Shown: piece by piece, positions 9,189-18,179 of the stretch | Layout: each line of letters starts with the position of its first letter | How positions within the stretch are numbered: position 1 is the stretch's first letter | Origin: Paenibacillus terrigena DSM 21567 | GTDB lineage: Bacteria > Bacillota > Bacilli > Paenibacillales > Paenibacillaceae | Assembly: GCF_000374845.1 (NCBI RefSeq) | Contig: NZ_KB895415.1 | Span: 124,001-188,000, forward strand | DNA length: 64,000 nt | Reading direction: 5' to 3' | Translations under genes and position numbers: made by a program | Notes under the pieces: generated by a model | The model's database searches: none | What the model was told of the DNA's origin: nothing | What the model saw: only the letters and a program-made list of their open reading frames with translations

Positions 9189-11189
9189 TTAGTTTATTGT
9201 TGGTAGAATGAGTTGAATTTGATCCCATGCATCACTAGAGACCTCCTGGACGCCGCTATCTGCTTGTCCGACGATAAAACCCTTGAGATTCCACGCCCCC
9301 CCGGAAGACCTAACTTGAAGCGGCAGCACGATAATCGATCCTGTCTTATTGCCAAGCTTGATGTGCGTCTGCCATGCTATAGCACGTTCGATGATCTCTG
9401 TCATCGTTGACGTATGATATGCACGTAATTGTTGCAGCCACATCGGAGAAATTCGGGCAATTTCCGGGAAGAGATCTTCCCGTGTAGGCAGAGATATGTC
9501 TAATTCATAATATTGAACTGTCTGCTGTGTGTAGATAAATCCTTGGCTTGATGTCTGGAACCCTTCAGCGTCCTTATTACCCGCAGATACTTCTGCAGTA
9601 GCATTCACACTTGCATCATATCGAGCGAATCCAATCTTGGTCTCACCACTAACCGTTGATTCCATCTGCCTTCTTGGCGTAACCCCAGCTTTATCAAGCA
9701 CTGACCGAAGTGTATCGACTTGATCTCTTGGAACAATAAAATCGTAGGCACCAATCGGTGTAATCTGTGGCAAGATCTGTGCCATGCCTCGGATTCGTTC
9801 AACCACTTCGGCATCAACACATCGCAGCAGCACAACTTCTGATAAATAGACTCTGCCATACTGCTGACGCCAGTGATCTAATGTAGCTTTGACGGATTCC
9901 GGGATGTCCGACAAGGACTTTTGTCCTAGAAATTCAATCATATCCTGTAAAGTACGGCCTTGATCAACAGCACGCATATAACTATCTTTCGTTAGCCGAT
10001 ATACAGCAACTTGGTCCGAACGTATCAAATCCGCGCAGCATTCTAGCTCCCATCGGGTAAGGAAAGGGACATCCGGTGGAACAATAATCTCCAGATCAGG
10101 CTGGACATAGAACCCTTTCATCTGTGTGCTCTGTTCTTCTCGTTGCTCTGCACCACCAGTAGGAGCTAACTCCAGACCTGAATTTATGGTATAGCGAAAG
10201 AACCGTTCTCCATCCAATGTCGTACCGAGCTCTACCCAACCGAATGTGCAGAGGACGGACAGCCACACTTGGATCAGATCTTCAATATCCTGTTCAGAGG
10301 TACGTTCAGGGCTTTTCACGTCTATTCGATGCATAACAAGCCACGAGGATATTGATCTTACCGCGTACCAGACCCCCTGTTCTTGCGGCGCACTCGCAAT
10401 GGCATACATGCATTGTTGAATCCATCGCTCTGGAAATGGTTGAGCGGTAAGCCAGATCTGCCAAAGCCGCTGCTGCATCGTTATCCGATTCTGCGACAGC
10501 CAGGGATATAACATATTATGATTAAGCTCGTAAGCCTCCGGTGTTTTGTGTAGAAGTCCGAATCGAAATCCAAAATCAAGCACCAATGCGATCGAAGAGG
10601 GTAACGTGTCTGGATTAGGGTACTGCAAGTGAAGCGGAACCAGATCACGAACTGTAATCTGGAGTGAAGACAGCATTTTCTGTATATGCTTCTTATGCAT
10701 TGTACCTTTTGCCGTTAGAGGAGCACCGATCTTCGCAATCGTAGCAAGCAAGTAAAATAACTCGTATTCAAGCCCTCTGCCTGCTTCATGGGTAACGGTG
10801 AGATCAGATGTTTCGATTGAAGCAGCCTGCAGCTGCAGCGGCATTCGAAGATGCTGCACCGGAGCGTATAAATCCGTAGGAATAAAAAACAATTGATCTC
10901 CCCATGCCTTACGAACCGCATATACCAGCCCACGCTGTCGTAGTTCATAGATGCCAACGCGTAGAGCGGCGCCGCTCATACTCGCCCCTCCGTGCTTCAG
11001 AAGCTGAGGCAGTTCGAATGACTGCATGCCAAAATGCCTCATAATAAAATCCAGCGTCTCAAGGCCGACATGCGTGAGCTGATCTAATAATAATGACAAA
11101 GCGGCATGATTATGGGCAGCCTCCAACGCTTGTCGGTACGTATGCTGATCTGCTTCCGATAATTTGGACGCAATCTCCTGCGTATTCAA
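9189..11189 (-). CDS. XPB-associated protein with helicase-like C-terminal domain
   Basis: This is a 666-residue protein that lacks an ATPase core but resembles the partner protein encoded next to XPB in mycobacteria and other bacteria (helicase XPB/Ssl2 N-terminal-like, Helicase_C_3 type). Helical and winged-helix-like stretches fill the first 350 residues. The region around 370-510 (GFYVQPDLEIIVPPDVPFLTRWELECCADLI, then IPIGAYDFIVPRDQ-like) matches the C-terminal family signature. The start is a TTG whose bases overlap the stop of the helicase gene (TTGA), with AAGGAGG 10 bases upstream. This implies translational coupling and a stoichiometric complex with the helicase. The role in repair is inferred from the family. 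Confidence 0.8.
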   Translation of the reverse strand: MNTQEIASKLSEADQHTYRQALEAAHNHAALSLLLDQLTHVGLETLDFIMRHFGMQSFELPQLLKHGGASMSGAALRVGIYELRQRGLVYAVRKAWGDQLFFIPTDLYAPVQHLRMPLQLQAASIETSDLTVTHEAGRGLEYELFYLLATIAKIGAPLTAKGTMHKKHIQKMLSSLQITVRDLVPLHLQYPNPDTLPSSIALVLDFGFRFGLLHKTPEAYELNHNMLYPWLSQNRITMQQRLWQIWLTAQPFPERWIQQCMYAIASAPQEQGVWYAVRSISSWLVMHRIDVKSPERTSEQDIEDLIQVWLSVLCTFGWVELGTTLDGERFFRYTINSGLELAPTGGAEQREEQSTQMKGFYVQPDLEIIVPPDVPFLTRWELECCADLIRSDQVAVYRLTKDSYMRAVDQGRTLQDMIEFLGQKSLSDIPESVKATLDHWRQQYGRVYLSEVVLLRCVDAEVVERIRGMAQILPQITPIGAYDFIVPRDQVDTLRSVLDKAGVTPRRQMESTVSGETKIGFARYDASVNATAEVSAGNKDAEGFQTSSQGFIYTQQTVQYYELDISLPTREDLFPEIARISPMWLQQLRAYHTSTMTEIIERAIAWQTHIKLGNKTGSIIVLPLQVRSSGGAWNLKGFIVGQADSGVQEVSSDAWDQIQLILPTIN

Positions 11190-12886
11190 GTTGCTGCCGC
11201 CTCCTTCGTCACGTTGGATATATTCCGAATGTCATATCGATACCCTTGCTCAACAAGGAACAATTGCCGCTTAAGCGCGAAATCTTGCTCCTTGGTATCA
11301 CGCGATACAACGGTATAGAAATAAGCGGTATTGTCTCCTGCTTTGGGCCGCAGAATACGTCCTAAGCGCTGCGCTTCTTCCTGTCTTGATCCGTAGCTTC
11401 CAGACACTTGAATCGCGACGGCCGCATCAGGCAAATCGACAGCGAAGTTCGCAATCTTAGAGACGACGAGCAGCGGAATCTCTCCACGCTTAAACCCATC
11501 GTAGAGCTCCTGACGCTTTGCTTGCGGCGTCGTGCCTGTCATAATCGGTGCCTGAAGCTCTGCTGCAATAACCGCGAGTTGATCCAAGTATTGACCAATG
11601 ATCAATGTTGGTTTCCCTTCATGCTGCTCGAGCAGACTGCGGATGACATCCATCTTGGCAGGATTCTCTCCCGCAATTCGGAATTTACTCTTCGCGTCCG
11701 CTCGCCAGTATAATTCCAGATTCGGCGCATAGAGCGGTACGAGGATCTCACAGCAGTTCACCGTCGCGATCCACCCTTGCTGCTCTAGCTCCTTCCATGG
11801 CAGTTCATATCGCTTCGGACCAATGAGTGAGAATACGTCCTTCTCACATCCATCCTCACGTACCAAGGTAGCTGTCAAGCCAAGTCTGCGTGTTGCTTGA
11901 ATTTCAGCTGTTGCTCGAAATACTGGCGCTGGGAGCAAATGCACTTCATCGTAGACAATAAGCCCCCAATCCCGTTCTTGGAACAATTGCATATGTACAA
12001 ATGGATCTGCTTTCTGCTTCCGATGTGTCAAGATTTGATAAGTCGCAATCGTTACAGGCTTGACTACTTTACAGGAGCCCGAATACTCGCCAATATCATC
12101 TTCCGTGAGCGACGTCTTGCTCATGATCTCCGTTTTCCACTGCCGCACAGACGTTACATTCGTCGTTAGTATAAGCGTCTCGCATTGGAATTGCTCCATG
12201 ACCGCCATCCCTACGACCGTCTTACCAGCCCCGCAAGGAAGCACAACAACGCCACTGCCTCCATATCCTCCACCATCTTCTCCCTTAAAAGCCTGTACCG
12301 CTTGTTCTTGGTAGGGTCGCAGCGCAAAAGGACGGCTCGGGCCTCGACCCCTATTGAATCCAAATGGCAGCGACTTGCCTTCATGGAACCCTATTGCATC
12401 TAAGACGGGATAGCCCAGACGCGTCAACTCCTGCTTCATTAGGCCACGGGCATGCCCCTTGAGCAGAACTGTCTTGGCGTCTAACCGCGTATCGATATAA
12501 GACTGAATACTTCGCTCCTCTATGAATTCATCGATGATCGTCTCATTCATCGCACAGAGCTGTAATTCTTCGCCCTGCAATTCAAGCTTTAAGCTGCCGT
12601 ATCTCCCCATCCAGAGCTTAATTTGCTGCTGTACTTTCGCTGGAACATCCCATTTGGCGAACCGCCTTAATTCTTGAATCACGGCTTCGGGTGTCATGCC
12701 TGCTGAAGCGGCATTCCATAAAGAAAGTGTGGTAATTCGATATGTATGAATATTTGCAGGACTCTTGAGCAGCTCTGCAACATGGAATAACAGTTCTTTC
12801 GCTTCCTGCGATGATGGATGCTCCGTCTCTAAGAGCACGGTTAAATCCGATTGGACAATACACGGTCGATTTGTCTGATCTAGCAT
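11186..12886 (-). CDS. XPB/ERCC3-like superfamily 2 DNA helicase
   Basis: The 566-residue protein has a bacterial XPB layout: an N-terminal damage-recognition-like domain (ending about 210), then SF2 motifs LRPYQEQAVQAF (Q-like), LPCGAGKTVVG (Walker A), YDEVHLL (DEVH box), LGLTATLVREDG (motif III region) and a helicase C-domain with QRLGRILRPK (motif VI). In archaea and eukaryotes XPB opens or translocates duplex DNA in nucleotide excision repair. The frame extends 47 codons upstream, but that part would read through a terminator hairpin and overlap the amidohydrolase gene. The ATG at 12886 follows AAGGAGGG and is the better start. It is coupled to the downstream partner gene. Confidence 0.9.
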   Translation of the reverse strand: MLDQTNRPCIVQSDLTVLLETEHPSSQEAKELLFHVAELLKSPANIHTYRITTLSLWNAASAGMTPEAVIQELRRFAKWDVPAKVQQQIKLWMGRYGSLKLELQGEELQLCAMNETIIDEFIEERSIQSYIDTRLDAKTVLLKGHARGLMKQELTRLGYPVLDAIGFHEGKSLPFGFNRGRGPSRPFALRPYQEQAVQAFKGEDGGGYGGSGVVVLPCGAGKTVVGMAVMEQFQCETLILTTNVTSVRQWKTEIMSKTSLTEDDIGEYSGSCKVVKPVTIATYQILTHRKQKADPFVHMQLFQERDWGLIVYDEVHLLPAPVFRATAEIQATRRLGLTATLVREDGCEKDVFSLIGPKRYELPWKELEQQGWIATVNCCEILVPLYAPNLELYWRADAKSKFRIAGENPAKMDVIRSLLEQHEGKPTLIIGQYLDQLAVIAAELQAPIMTGTTPQAKRQELYDGFKRGEIPLLVVSKIANFAVDLPDAAVAIQVSGSYGSRQEEAQRLGRILRPKAGDNTAYFYTVVSRDTKEQDFALKRQLFLVEQGYRYDIRNISNVTKEAAAT

Positions 12887-12947
12887 TAATCGAGCCCTCC
12901 TTCCGAACAACATGTCGTCATTGCTCCATGACAACCTCAACGAATGA

Positions 12948-12972
12948 AAAACGGCTTGCAGCGCAAGCCGTA
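12948..12972 (-). terminator. Intrinsic terminator of the M20 amidohydrolase gene
   Basis: A perfect 8-bp stem (CGGCTTGC 12952-12959 and GCAAGCCG 12963-12970) with a 3-base loop is followed by TTTTTC on the minus strand. It separates the amidohydrolase from the helicase pair and argues against the longer helicase frame. Confidence 0.9.
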
Positions 12973-13019
12973 TCCCATTCATTATCTCATATTCGTCAAT
13001 ATTTTTTCCAATTAAGCAT

Positions 13020-14201
13020 TCATTCATTCATCATCGCATCTGCTGCGAGGTGTATTAACAATTTGGCTGCCGTATACATCGCCTGCTCATCAAAATCAAA
13101 TCGCGGATGGTGATGCGGATAATGCATGCCCTTCTCCGCGTTCCCCGCACCGACTAGAATGAAGCATCCTGGGACGCGCTGCAAATAATAAGCAAAATCT
13201 TCAGCAGGCATCATTTTCGGCGCTTCAATTGTCTGTTCTTCGCCGAACAAATGCGTCGCAATGCGTTGGTACCGCGCTGTCTCTGCCGCATCATTCACTA
13301 ACGTCGGATAGCCCATTAAGTAGTTCAGATGGACATCTGCACCGTACATCGCACAGGTCTGCTCAACAATCGTCTCAATCCGACGTTTGATCAAACTGCG
13401 TGTTTCTTGATTGAAGGTTCTAGCCGTCCCCATGATCGAGCATCGTTCTGCGATAATATTCTGCATTGTTCCCGCTTGCATCGATCCCACCGTAACAACA
13501 GCCGAATCCAGCGGGTCCACCGAACGGCTTACGATTGTCTGAAGGTTCATGATCAGGGCTGCCCCTACGAGCACACTGTCAACGGTCACATGTGGGACAC
13601 CGCCATGCCCGCCTCGCCCTTCAATATCAATGAAGAATTCATCCGCTGCCGCCCAGAGCGGGCCTGCAACACTCGCCGTCTTACCGACAGAAATCGGAGT
13701 CCAGAGATGTACGCCATAAATGATATTGACACCCTCAAGAACACCCGCTTCGATCATTTGGATCGCACCGCCGGGGCAAGTCTCTTCAGCAGGTTGGAAA
13801 ATAAATCGAAGCTCACCACGGATCATGTCCCGATGCTGGCTGTAGTAATTCGCAATCCCGAGTAGTGTGGACGTATGTCCATCATGACCGCAAGCATGCA
13901 TTACGCCCGGTACCGTCGAAGCATAGTCACAAATCTTCTCGTCTTGAATCGGTAGAGCATCCATATCTGCCCGCAGCGCTATGGTCTTTCCCGGAAAATC
14001 CCCTCGAAGCGTGCCGACAACCCCATGTCCGCCTACCCCAGTCTTTACCTCAATTCCCCATGTTCGCAATCGATCTGCAACGAATTGTGCTGTTTTGGCT
14101 TCTTTATAGGAAAGTTCAGGGTTCTTATGCAAATATCTACGCCACTCCACCATAGATGAAAAGATATTCAATAATACATCTTCACGAAATTTCATCTCCA
14201 T
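13020..14201 (-). CDS. M20-family amidohydrolase (N-acyl amino acid / hippurate hydrolase type)
   Basis: This enzyme hydrolyses an amide bond in N-acyl amino acids using a dinuclear metal centre. The 393 residues show the family order: HKNPELSYKE near the start, RADMDALPI, the metal-binding MHACGHDGHT near residue 105, FQPAEETCPGGAIQMIEAG near 140, a dimerisation domain with GGHGGVPH, and MPAEDFAYYLQRVPG near 335. The substrate cannot be deduced. The ORF opens 31 codons earlier, but the ATG at 14201 has GGGGAGGGG upstream and starts the conserved domain. The stop is followed by a terminator. Confidence 0.9.
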   Translation of the reverse strand: MEMKFREDVLLNIFSSMVEWRRYLHKNPELSYKEAKTAQFVADRLRTWGIEVKTGVGGHGVVGTLRGDFPGKTIALRADMDALPIQDEKICDYASTVPGVMHACGHDGHTSTLLGIANYYSQHRDMIRGELRFIFQPAEETCPGGAIQMIEAGVLEGVNIIYGVHLWTPISVGKTASVAGPLWAAADEFFIDIEGRGGHGGVPHVTVDSVLVGAALIMNLQTIVSRSVDPLDSAVVTVGSMQAGTMQNIIAERCSIMGTARTFNQETRSLIKRRIETIVEQTCAMYGADVHLNYLMGYPTLVNDAAETARYQRIATHLFGEEQTIEAPKMMPAEDFAYYLQRVPGCFILVGAGNAEKGMHYPHHHPRFDFDEQAMYTAAKLLIHLAADAMMNE

Positions 14202-14425
14202 GCAAGTTTCCCCTCCCCTTGATTTGTTAACTACTATCCCATGATTTTCATGTTTATTTCTATCATTTTCCTCAATTCCGAACAGATTGTCCACCTAAAT
14301 TTCACAAAAAGTTCATAACCATTTTCACCCAACTCTCGGGAGGGAAGGCTTGCGTATCATTAGGAAACATACTATCATGAATATTGAATATGGAGGCTTA
14401 GTCAATTTAAGGAGGATATATAACG

Positions 14426-14773
14426 ATGATATTTGAAAATACAGGCTTAATCGGTCTCAAAAGCGACTTGGCCTATTTAGATGAAACAGCAGAAAAATTA
14501 GGATTTGTTCGTTGGCAATGGGAATATACACGCGCTACATACGATTACAAGATGGAAGATAAAAAAAATAATAAAGAATATTACTTACGTATCAATACAC
14601 GCGCAATCGAAGGCAAACTCGAGAACCCGGATGCGATTCTTGCCATTGAAGCGGTGTATATGGGCATAACAACCTTCCCGCATGGTCTAGACTATGAAAC
14701 ACCAATCCCAGCGTCGTTCGTCAGTGCGGCCGAACAAAAAATCGAGCAGCTTAAACGTAACCTCGAAGCTTAA
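14426..14773 (+). CDS. YugN-like family protein
   Basis: This is a 115-residue cytosolic protein with the YugN-like pattern: an N-terminal MIFENTGLIGLKSDLAYLDETAEKLGFVRWQWEYTRATYDYK and a central YYLRINTRAIEG. The function of the family is unknown. The ATG follows AAGGAGGATATATAACG. Only 12 bp separate it from ftsW, which has no strong RBS of its own between them, so both are probably one transcript. Confidence 0.87.
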   Translation: MIFENTGLIGLKSDLAYLDETAEKLGFVRWQWEYTRATYDYKMEDKKNNKEYYLRINTRAIEGKLENPDAILAIEAVYMGITTFPHGLDYETPIPASFVSAAEQKIEQLKRNLEA

Positions 14774-14785
14774 TCGGTCCAATAG

Positions 14786-15982
14786 ATGAGAGATAAAGAA
14801 TCCCAAACAAAACGACGGGGTACGCCGGATTTTCAGTTATTAATTCTCACGGTTCTGCTTGTTGGTTTCGGACTCGTTATGGTCTTTAGTGCCAGCTCCA
14901 GCATTGCAGTCATCAATAAGAACTTTAATTACGATTCCTTATACTTTGTCAAGAAGCAAATGATGTGGGCAGGTCTTGGGTTTATCGCAATGATGATTGC
15001 CATGAATATACGATATGAGAAGTATAAGAAGCTGTTTATTCCGTTCTTCATACTGACCATTATATTACTCGCACTTGTACCCTACGTCGGGAAGAGCCTT
15101 AACGGGGCTCGTAGTTGGTTTGGGATCGGTTCACTCGGAATACAGCCGACAGAACTTGCCAAGATAACGACCATCTTATATCTCGCGGCGCTCATCTCGA
15201 AGAAGGGTGAGACGTTCCGCGATTTCAAAAAAGGCTTTTTTCCCGTCATGCTGATCGTCGGCTTCGTTGCTGGACTCATCATGCTGCAGCCGGATTTAGG
15301 CTCCTGTATGATCCTGATCGCTTGTTCGGGCATCATCATTATTGCAGGTGGGGCGAATTTGAAGCATATATTCGCCTGTATAGCGGTCCTTGTCGTTGGA
15401 GCCAGTATCGTCTTGGGGATCAACTTCCTCATTAACGGAGGCTCGGGTGGCGGGTATCGCGTAGGGCGGCTTACCTCCTTCCTTGACCCTTGGCAAGATC
15501 CACAAGGGACAGGCTTTCACTTGATTAATTCACTCAAGGCATTAGGGCATGGTGGACTAACGGGAGCTGGCTTTGGACAGAGTATTCAGAAGCTGCATTA
15601 TCTTCCGTATCCGTACAATGATTTTATTTTTGCTGTCATTGGCGAAGAACTGGGGTTTATCGGTAGTGCGATATTTTTACTCTTCTACCTTTACTTTATC
15701 TGGCGGGGCTTGATTGTCTCCTTACGTTGTCCAGATCGCTACGGAACACTCGTAGGTGTCGGCATTATGGGGCTATTCGCTGTTCAGACTTTCATTAACA
15801 TCGGTGGGGTAACTCAGACCATACCGATCACTGGCGTTACGCTGCCATTAATCAGCTATGGGGGGTCCTCCCTCTTCATGATGCTCGGCAGTATCGGAAT
15901 TTTGCTCAGCATCTCCCGAGAAGCCAATCGGCCTTCGGATACGACAACCAAAGTCACGAAGAACCGCCGCATAACGCTTTAA
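14786..15982 (+). CDS. ftsW: FtsW/RodA/SpoVE family peptidoglycan glycosyltransferase
   Basis: SEDS proteins polymerise glycan strands of peptidoglycan with a partner class B PBP in the membrane. The 398-residue sequence has about ten membrane segments and the family motifs LNGARSWFG, IQPTELAKI, MLQPDLGS (with the catalytic aspartate), GGYRVGRLTSFLDPW and PLISYGGSS near the C-terminus. FtsW is preferred over RodA or SpoVE by overall sequence type and its short N-terminus, though SpoVE cannot be fully excluded. The window has no PBP2 gene beside it. The stop is followed by a solo copy of a repeat end and then a terminator. Confidence 0.85.
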   Translation: MRDKESQTKRRGTPDFQLLILTVLLVGFGLVMVFSASSSIAVINKNFNYDSLYFVKKQMMWAGLGFIAMMIAMNIRYEKYKKLFIPFFILTIILLALVPYVGKSLNGARSWFGIGSLGIQPTELAKITTILYLAALISKKGETFRDFKKGFFPVMLIVGFVAGLIMLQPDLGSCMILIACSGIIIIAGGANLKHIFACIAVLVVGASIVLGINFLINGGSGGGYRVGRLTSFLDPWQDPQGTGFHLINSLKALGHGGLTGAGFGQSIQKLHYLPYPYNDFIFAVIGEELGFIGSAIFLLFYLYFIWRGLIVSLRCPDRYGTLVGVGIMGLFAVQTFINIGGVTQTIPITGVTLPLISYGGSSLFMMLGSIGILLSISREANRPSDTTTKVTKNRRITL

Positions 15983-15988
15983 GAGGTT

Positions 15989-16000
15989 GTTCAAAAAGTC
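15989..16000. repeat. Solo copy of the GTTCAAAAAGTC repeat end
   Basis: The 12 bases GTTCAAAAAGTC are identical to the terminal inverted repeat of the 168-bp element at 41225. They lie 7 bp after the ftsW stop, and no other element sequence accompanies them. Confidence 0.55.
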
Positions 16001-16014
16001 ACTCTAACAACAAT

Positions 16015-16050
16015 AAAGACTCCGAGAGGTCGTATCTCTTCGGAGTCTTT
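16015..16050 (+). terminator. Intrinsic terminator of ftsW
   Basis: Arms AAAGACTCCGAGAG and CTCTTCGGAGTCTTT pair with one bulged base and are followed by a short T tract. Confidence 0.85.
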
Positions 16051-16111
16051 TCAGGTTATGTCGTCATCACTACTATCCGTAGTCGTCTTCATATGTGTCT
16101 CGTGGACTGAG

Positions 16112-16501
16112 TCATTTCAGCTTCTGAGTCTCTTCCTTCAATTGCTGCTCTTCCTCTTGGAACGTAACCCCTTCCACCTTCACATTCACTTCTACGACAT
16201 GAAGGCCGGTCATATTCTCTACCGCTTCGCGCACGTTCTGTTGAAGATCACGGCATACTTGGTGGATCATGGAGCCATACACCACGATAACTCGCAGATC
16301 AATCGCTGCTTCTAGCTGACCTACTTCTACGATGACACCTTTCTGAGCATTCTTCCCCGTTAACCGCTTCGCCCAGCCTTCCGAGATCCCACCCGACATC
16401 GCGCTAATACCTGGGGTCTCCAAAGCTGCAAGCCCCGCAATTGTAGATACAACATCATCAGAAATTCGAATAACGCCAGATTGTGCTAGTTCTTCTGTCA
16501 T
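16112..16501 (-). CDS. Asp23/Gls24 family envelope stress protein
   Basis: The 129-residue protein carries the Asp23 fold pattern: GVIRISDDVVSTIAGLAALETPGISAMSGG, then KGVIVEVGQLEAAIDLRVIVVYGSMIHQVCRDLQQNVREAVENMTGLHVVEVNVKVEGVTF. Members bind membrane anchors or act in cell-wall stress; the exact role is not known. The frame opens 22 codons earlier, but the ATG at 16501 follows AAAGGAGAGG. It diverges from the Ca2+/H+ antiporter gene with a short promoter gap. Confidence 0.9.
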   Translation of the reverse strand: MTEELAQSGVIRISDDVVSTIAGLAALETPGISAMSGGISEGWAKRLTGKNAQKGVIVEVGQLEAAIDLRVIVVYGSMIHQVCRDLQQNVREAVENMTGLHVVEVNVKVEGVTFQEEEQQLKEETQKLK

Positions 16502-16645
16502 GGACTTGTCCTCTCCTTTCAATAGCCATAATAACAATAGTTTAATGCCTTTGATGATCGAAAGCAAATAAGTGCACCTCGAGACATTTACTTCAAGAAA
16601 AAATTGGTTTATAGTTAGAGAAAAAATTATCGAGGTGTGGAAAGT

Positions 16646-17707
16646 TTGAAACAGAAGTTATTTTATGGTGCGTTGATCATCACATTTATATTGAGCGGGC
16701 TTGCTCATTATACCGGGATGAATGCAACCATTCAATTTATTATCTCGGCGATTTCGATTATCTTCGTCGCGGGATTCCTCGGTAAAGCTACTGAGAGTGT
16801 TGCTCATTATGCGGGACAGCGGCTTGGTGGATTTCTGAATGCGACCTTCGGGAATGCAGCAGAACTTATCATCGCCATTTTCCTAATCAAAGAAGGTTTG
16901 TTCGATATGGTGAAAGCCAGCTTGACTGGGGCCATCATCGGGAACCTACTGCTCGTCCTGGGACTTAGTCTTTTTACTGGCGGACTCAAATACAAAGAGC
17001 AGAAATTCAATGTATCGCTAGCTGGACATAATGGAACCCTCATGCTCATGGCAGTTGCGGCCTTGTTCATACCAGCGATGTTCGCCGGCACCAAGGTGAT
17101 CACTCCTTCAGAGACGAATACGCTCAGCTTAATCGTCGCAGGCGTGCTGATTGTAGCATACATATTCTGGTTATACTTCTCTATGGTCACGCATAAGAAT
17201 GTCTTGTCTGATCAAGAGGAGATGGAACCCGATCACCATGAAGAACCCGCTTGGTCCAAATCCAATTCGATTCTATTCCTTGTTATAGCGACCGTCATGG
17301 TAGCGTTAGTGAGTGAATGGCTCGTTGGAACCTTACATGAATTTTCGGCCAAATTCGGCTTCACAGAGCTCTTCCTTGGTGCATTCGTCATTGCGATCGT
17401 TGGTAATGCAGCAGAACATAGTGCAGCTGTCATGATGGCGCTTAAGAACAAGATTGGCACATCGGTCGAGATTGCTGTCGGCAGCAGCCTTCAGATCGCG
17501 CTATTTGTTGCTCCTGTCCTCGTATTCGTCAGCTTCCTCTTCGGAAACCCGATGGATTTCGTCTTCACCACGATTGAGCTCGTCGCGATTGGCGTATCTG
17601 TCATTATTGCCAAATCCATCACGCAGGACGGAAAGACCAACTGGTACGAAGGTTTCCTGCTCTTACTGGTCTATATCATCCTTGGCGTTGCCTTCTTCCT
17701 CGTCTAG
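16646..17707 (+). CDS. Ca2+/H+ antiporter (CaxA/ChaA family)
   Basis: This integral membrane protein exchanges cytosolic Ca2+ for external protons. The 353 residues make about 11 membrane segments with the two inverted alpha-repeat signatures NATFGNAAELIIAIF (about residue 65) and IVGNAAEHSAAVMMALKNK (about 250), separated by an acidic loop (DQEEMEPDHHEEP). The TTG start has GAGGTG eight bases upstream; a GTG three codons earlier lies inside this RBS. Together with the P-type ATPase at 500-3298 the window encodes two calcium exporters of different energy source. Confidence 0.9.
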   Translation: MKQKLFYGALIITFILSGLAHYTGMNATIQFIISAISIIFVAGFLGKATESVAHYAGQRLGGFLNATFGNAAELIIAIFLIKEGLFDMVKASLTGAIIGNLLLVLGLSLFTGGLKYKEQKFNVSLAGHNGTLMLMAVAALFIPAMFAGTKVITPSETNTLSLIVAGVLIVAYIFWLYFSMVTHKNVLSDQEEMEPDHHEEPAWSKSNSILFLVIATVMVALVSEWLVGTLHEFSAKFGFTELFLGAFVIAIVGNAAEHSAAVMMALKNKIGTSVEIAVGSSLQIALFVAPVLVFVSFLFGNPMDFVFTTIELVAIGVSVIIAKSITQDGKTNWYEGFLLLLVYIILGVAFFLV

Positions 17708-17727
17708 GTCATACGCTATAAATAAAA

Positions 17728-17764
17728 AAAAGGTAGCTCTCCATGATGGAAGCTACCCTTTTAC
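17728..17764. terminator. Terminator shared by the antiporter gene and ylaN
   Basis: GGTAGCT and AGCTACC arms (17732-17757) lie between an A8 tract and a CTTTT tract. The minus-strand T run is stronger. The ylaN stop codon lies in the stem. Confidence 0.85.
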
Positions 17765-18040
17765 ATTTAACGCCTCATATAAGACCGCTAAGTTCCGCTC
17801 AAGCTTGCTGAGAATCTCTTTACCTACTGCTTCCTCAATCAGGCCAGCACGAACGGCAAAATCAACCTCACGCGAGAATCCATACATTTGCGTATCAAGC
17901 ACTTCCTCATATAGAGGACACTTGCGGGTTGCCAGATTCTCCATCTGAACTTCAATAAGTTTCTCGATTTTATCTGCATCTCCCTGAAGCAGAGACAAAG
18001 CTTTTAGATTCAATTGTTCCATGAAATCTGATGAAGACAT
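17753..18040 (-). CDS. ylaN: YlaN family iron-homeostasis protein
   Basis: The 95-residue protein carries the YlaN (DUF1507) pattern: [62 protein letters not shown]. YlaN is required under iron limitation in B. subtilis and staphylococci and has been reported to bind Fur and relieve its repression. The frame opens 10 codons earlier, but the ATG at 18040 follows GGGGGGAG at proper spacing. It forms its own unit ending at the shared terminator. Confidence 0.9.
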   Translation of the reverse strand: MSSSDFMEQLNLKALSLLQGDADKIEKLIEVQMENLATRKCPLYEEVLDTQMYGFSREVDFAVRAGLIEEAVGKEILSKLERNLAVLYEALNVKG

Positions 18041-18127
18041 GTAACTCCCCCCTCTATGCCCGAAAATCAATATACTGCTAATCCTAATATTAAGCGATTA
18101 TGAGCTATTACACAAGAAAATATAGAA

Positions 18128-18162
18128 AAAAAGCGCCCCTCATTACGGAAGGCACGCTTTCT
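18128..18162 (-). terminator. Intrinsic terminator of the HPr-like gene
   Basis: AAAGCG-CC and GG-CA-CGCTTT arms around 18130-18160 are followed on the minus strand by a T7 run. Confidence 0.8.
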
Positions 18163-18179
18163 TCATGAACATGTCACAA

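Noticed and set aside
13329-13865. 178-codon ORF opposite the M20 gene
   Set aside because: No family pattern, and it overlaps conserved M20 motifs on the other strand.
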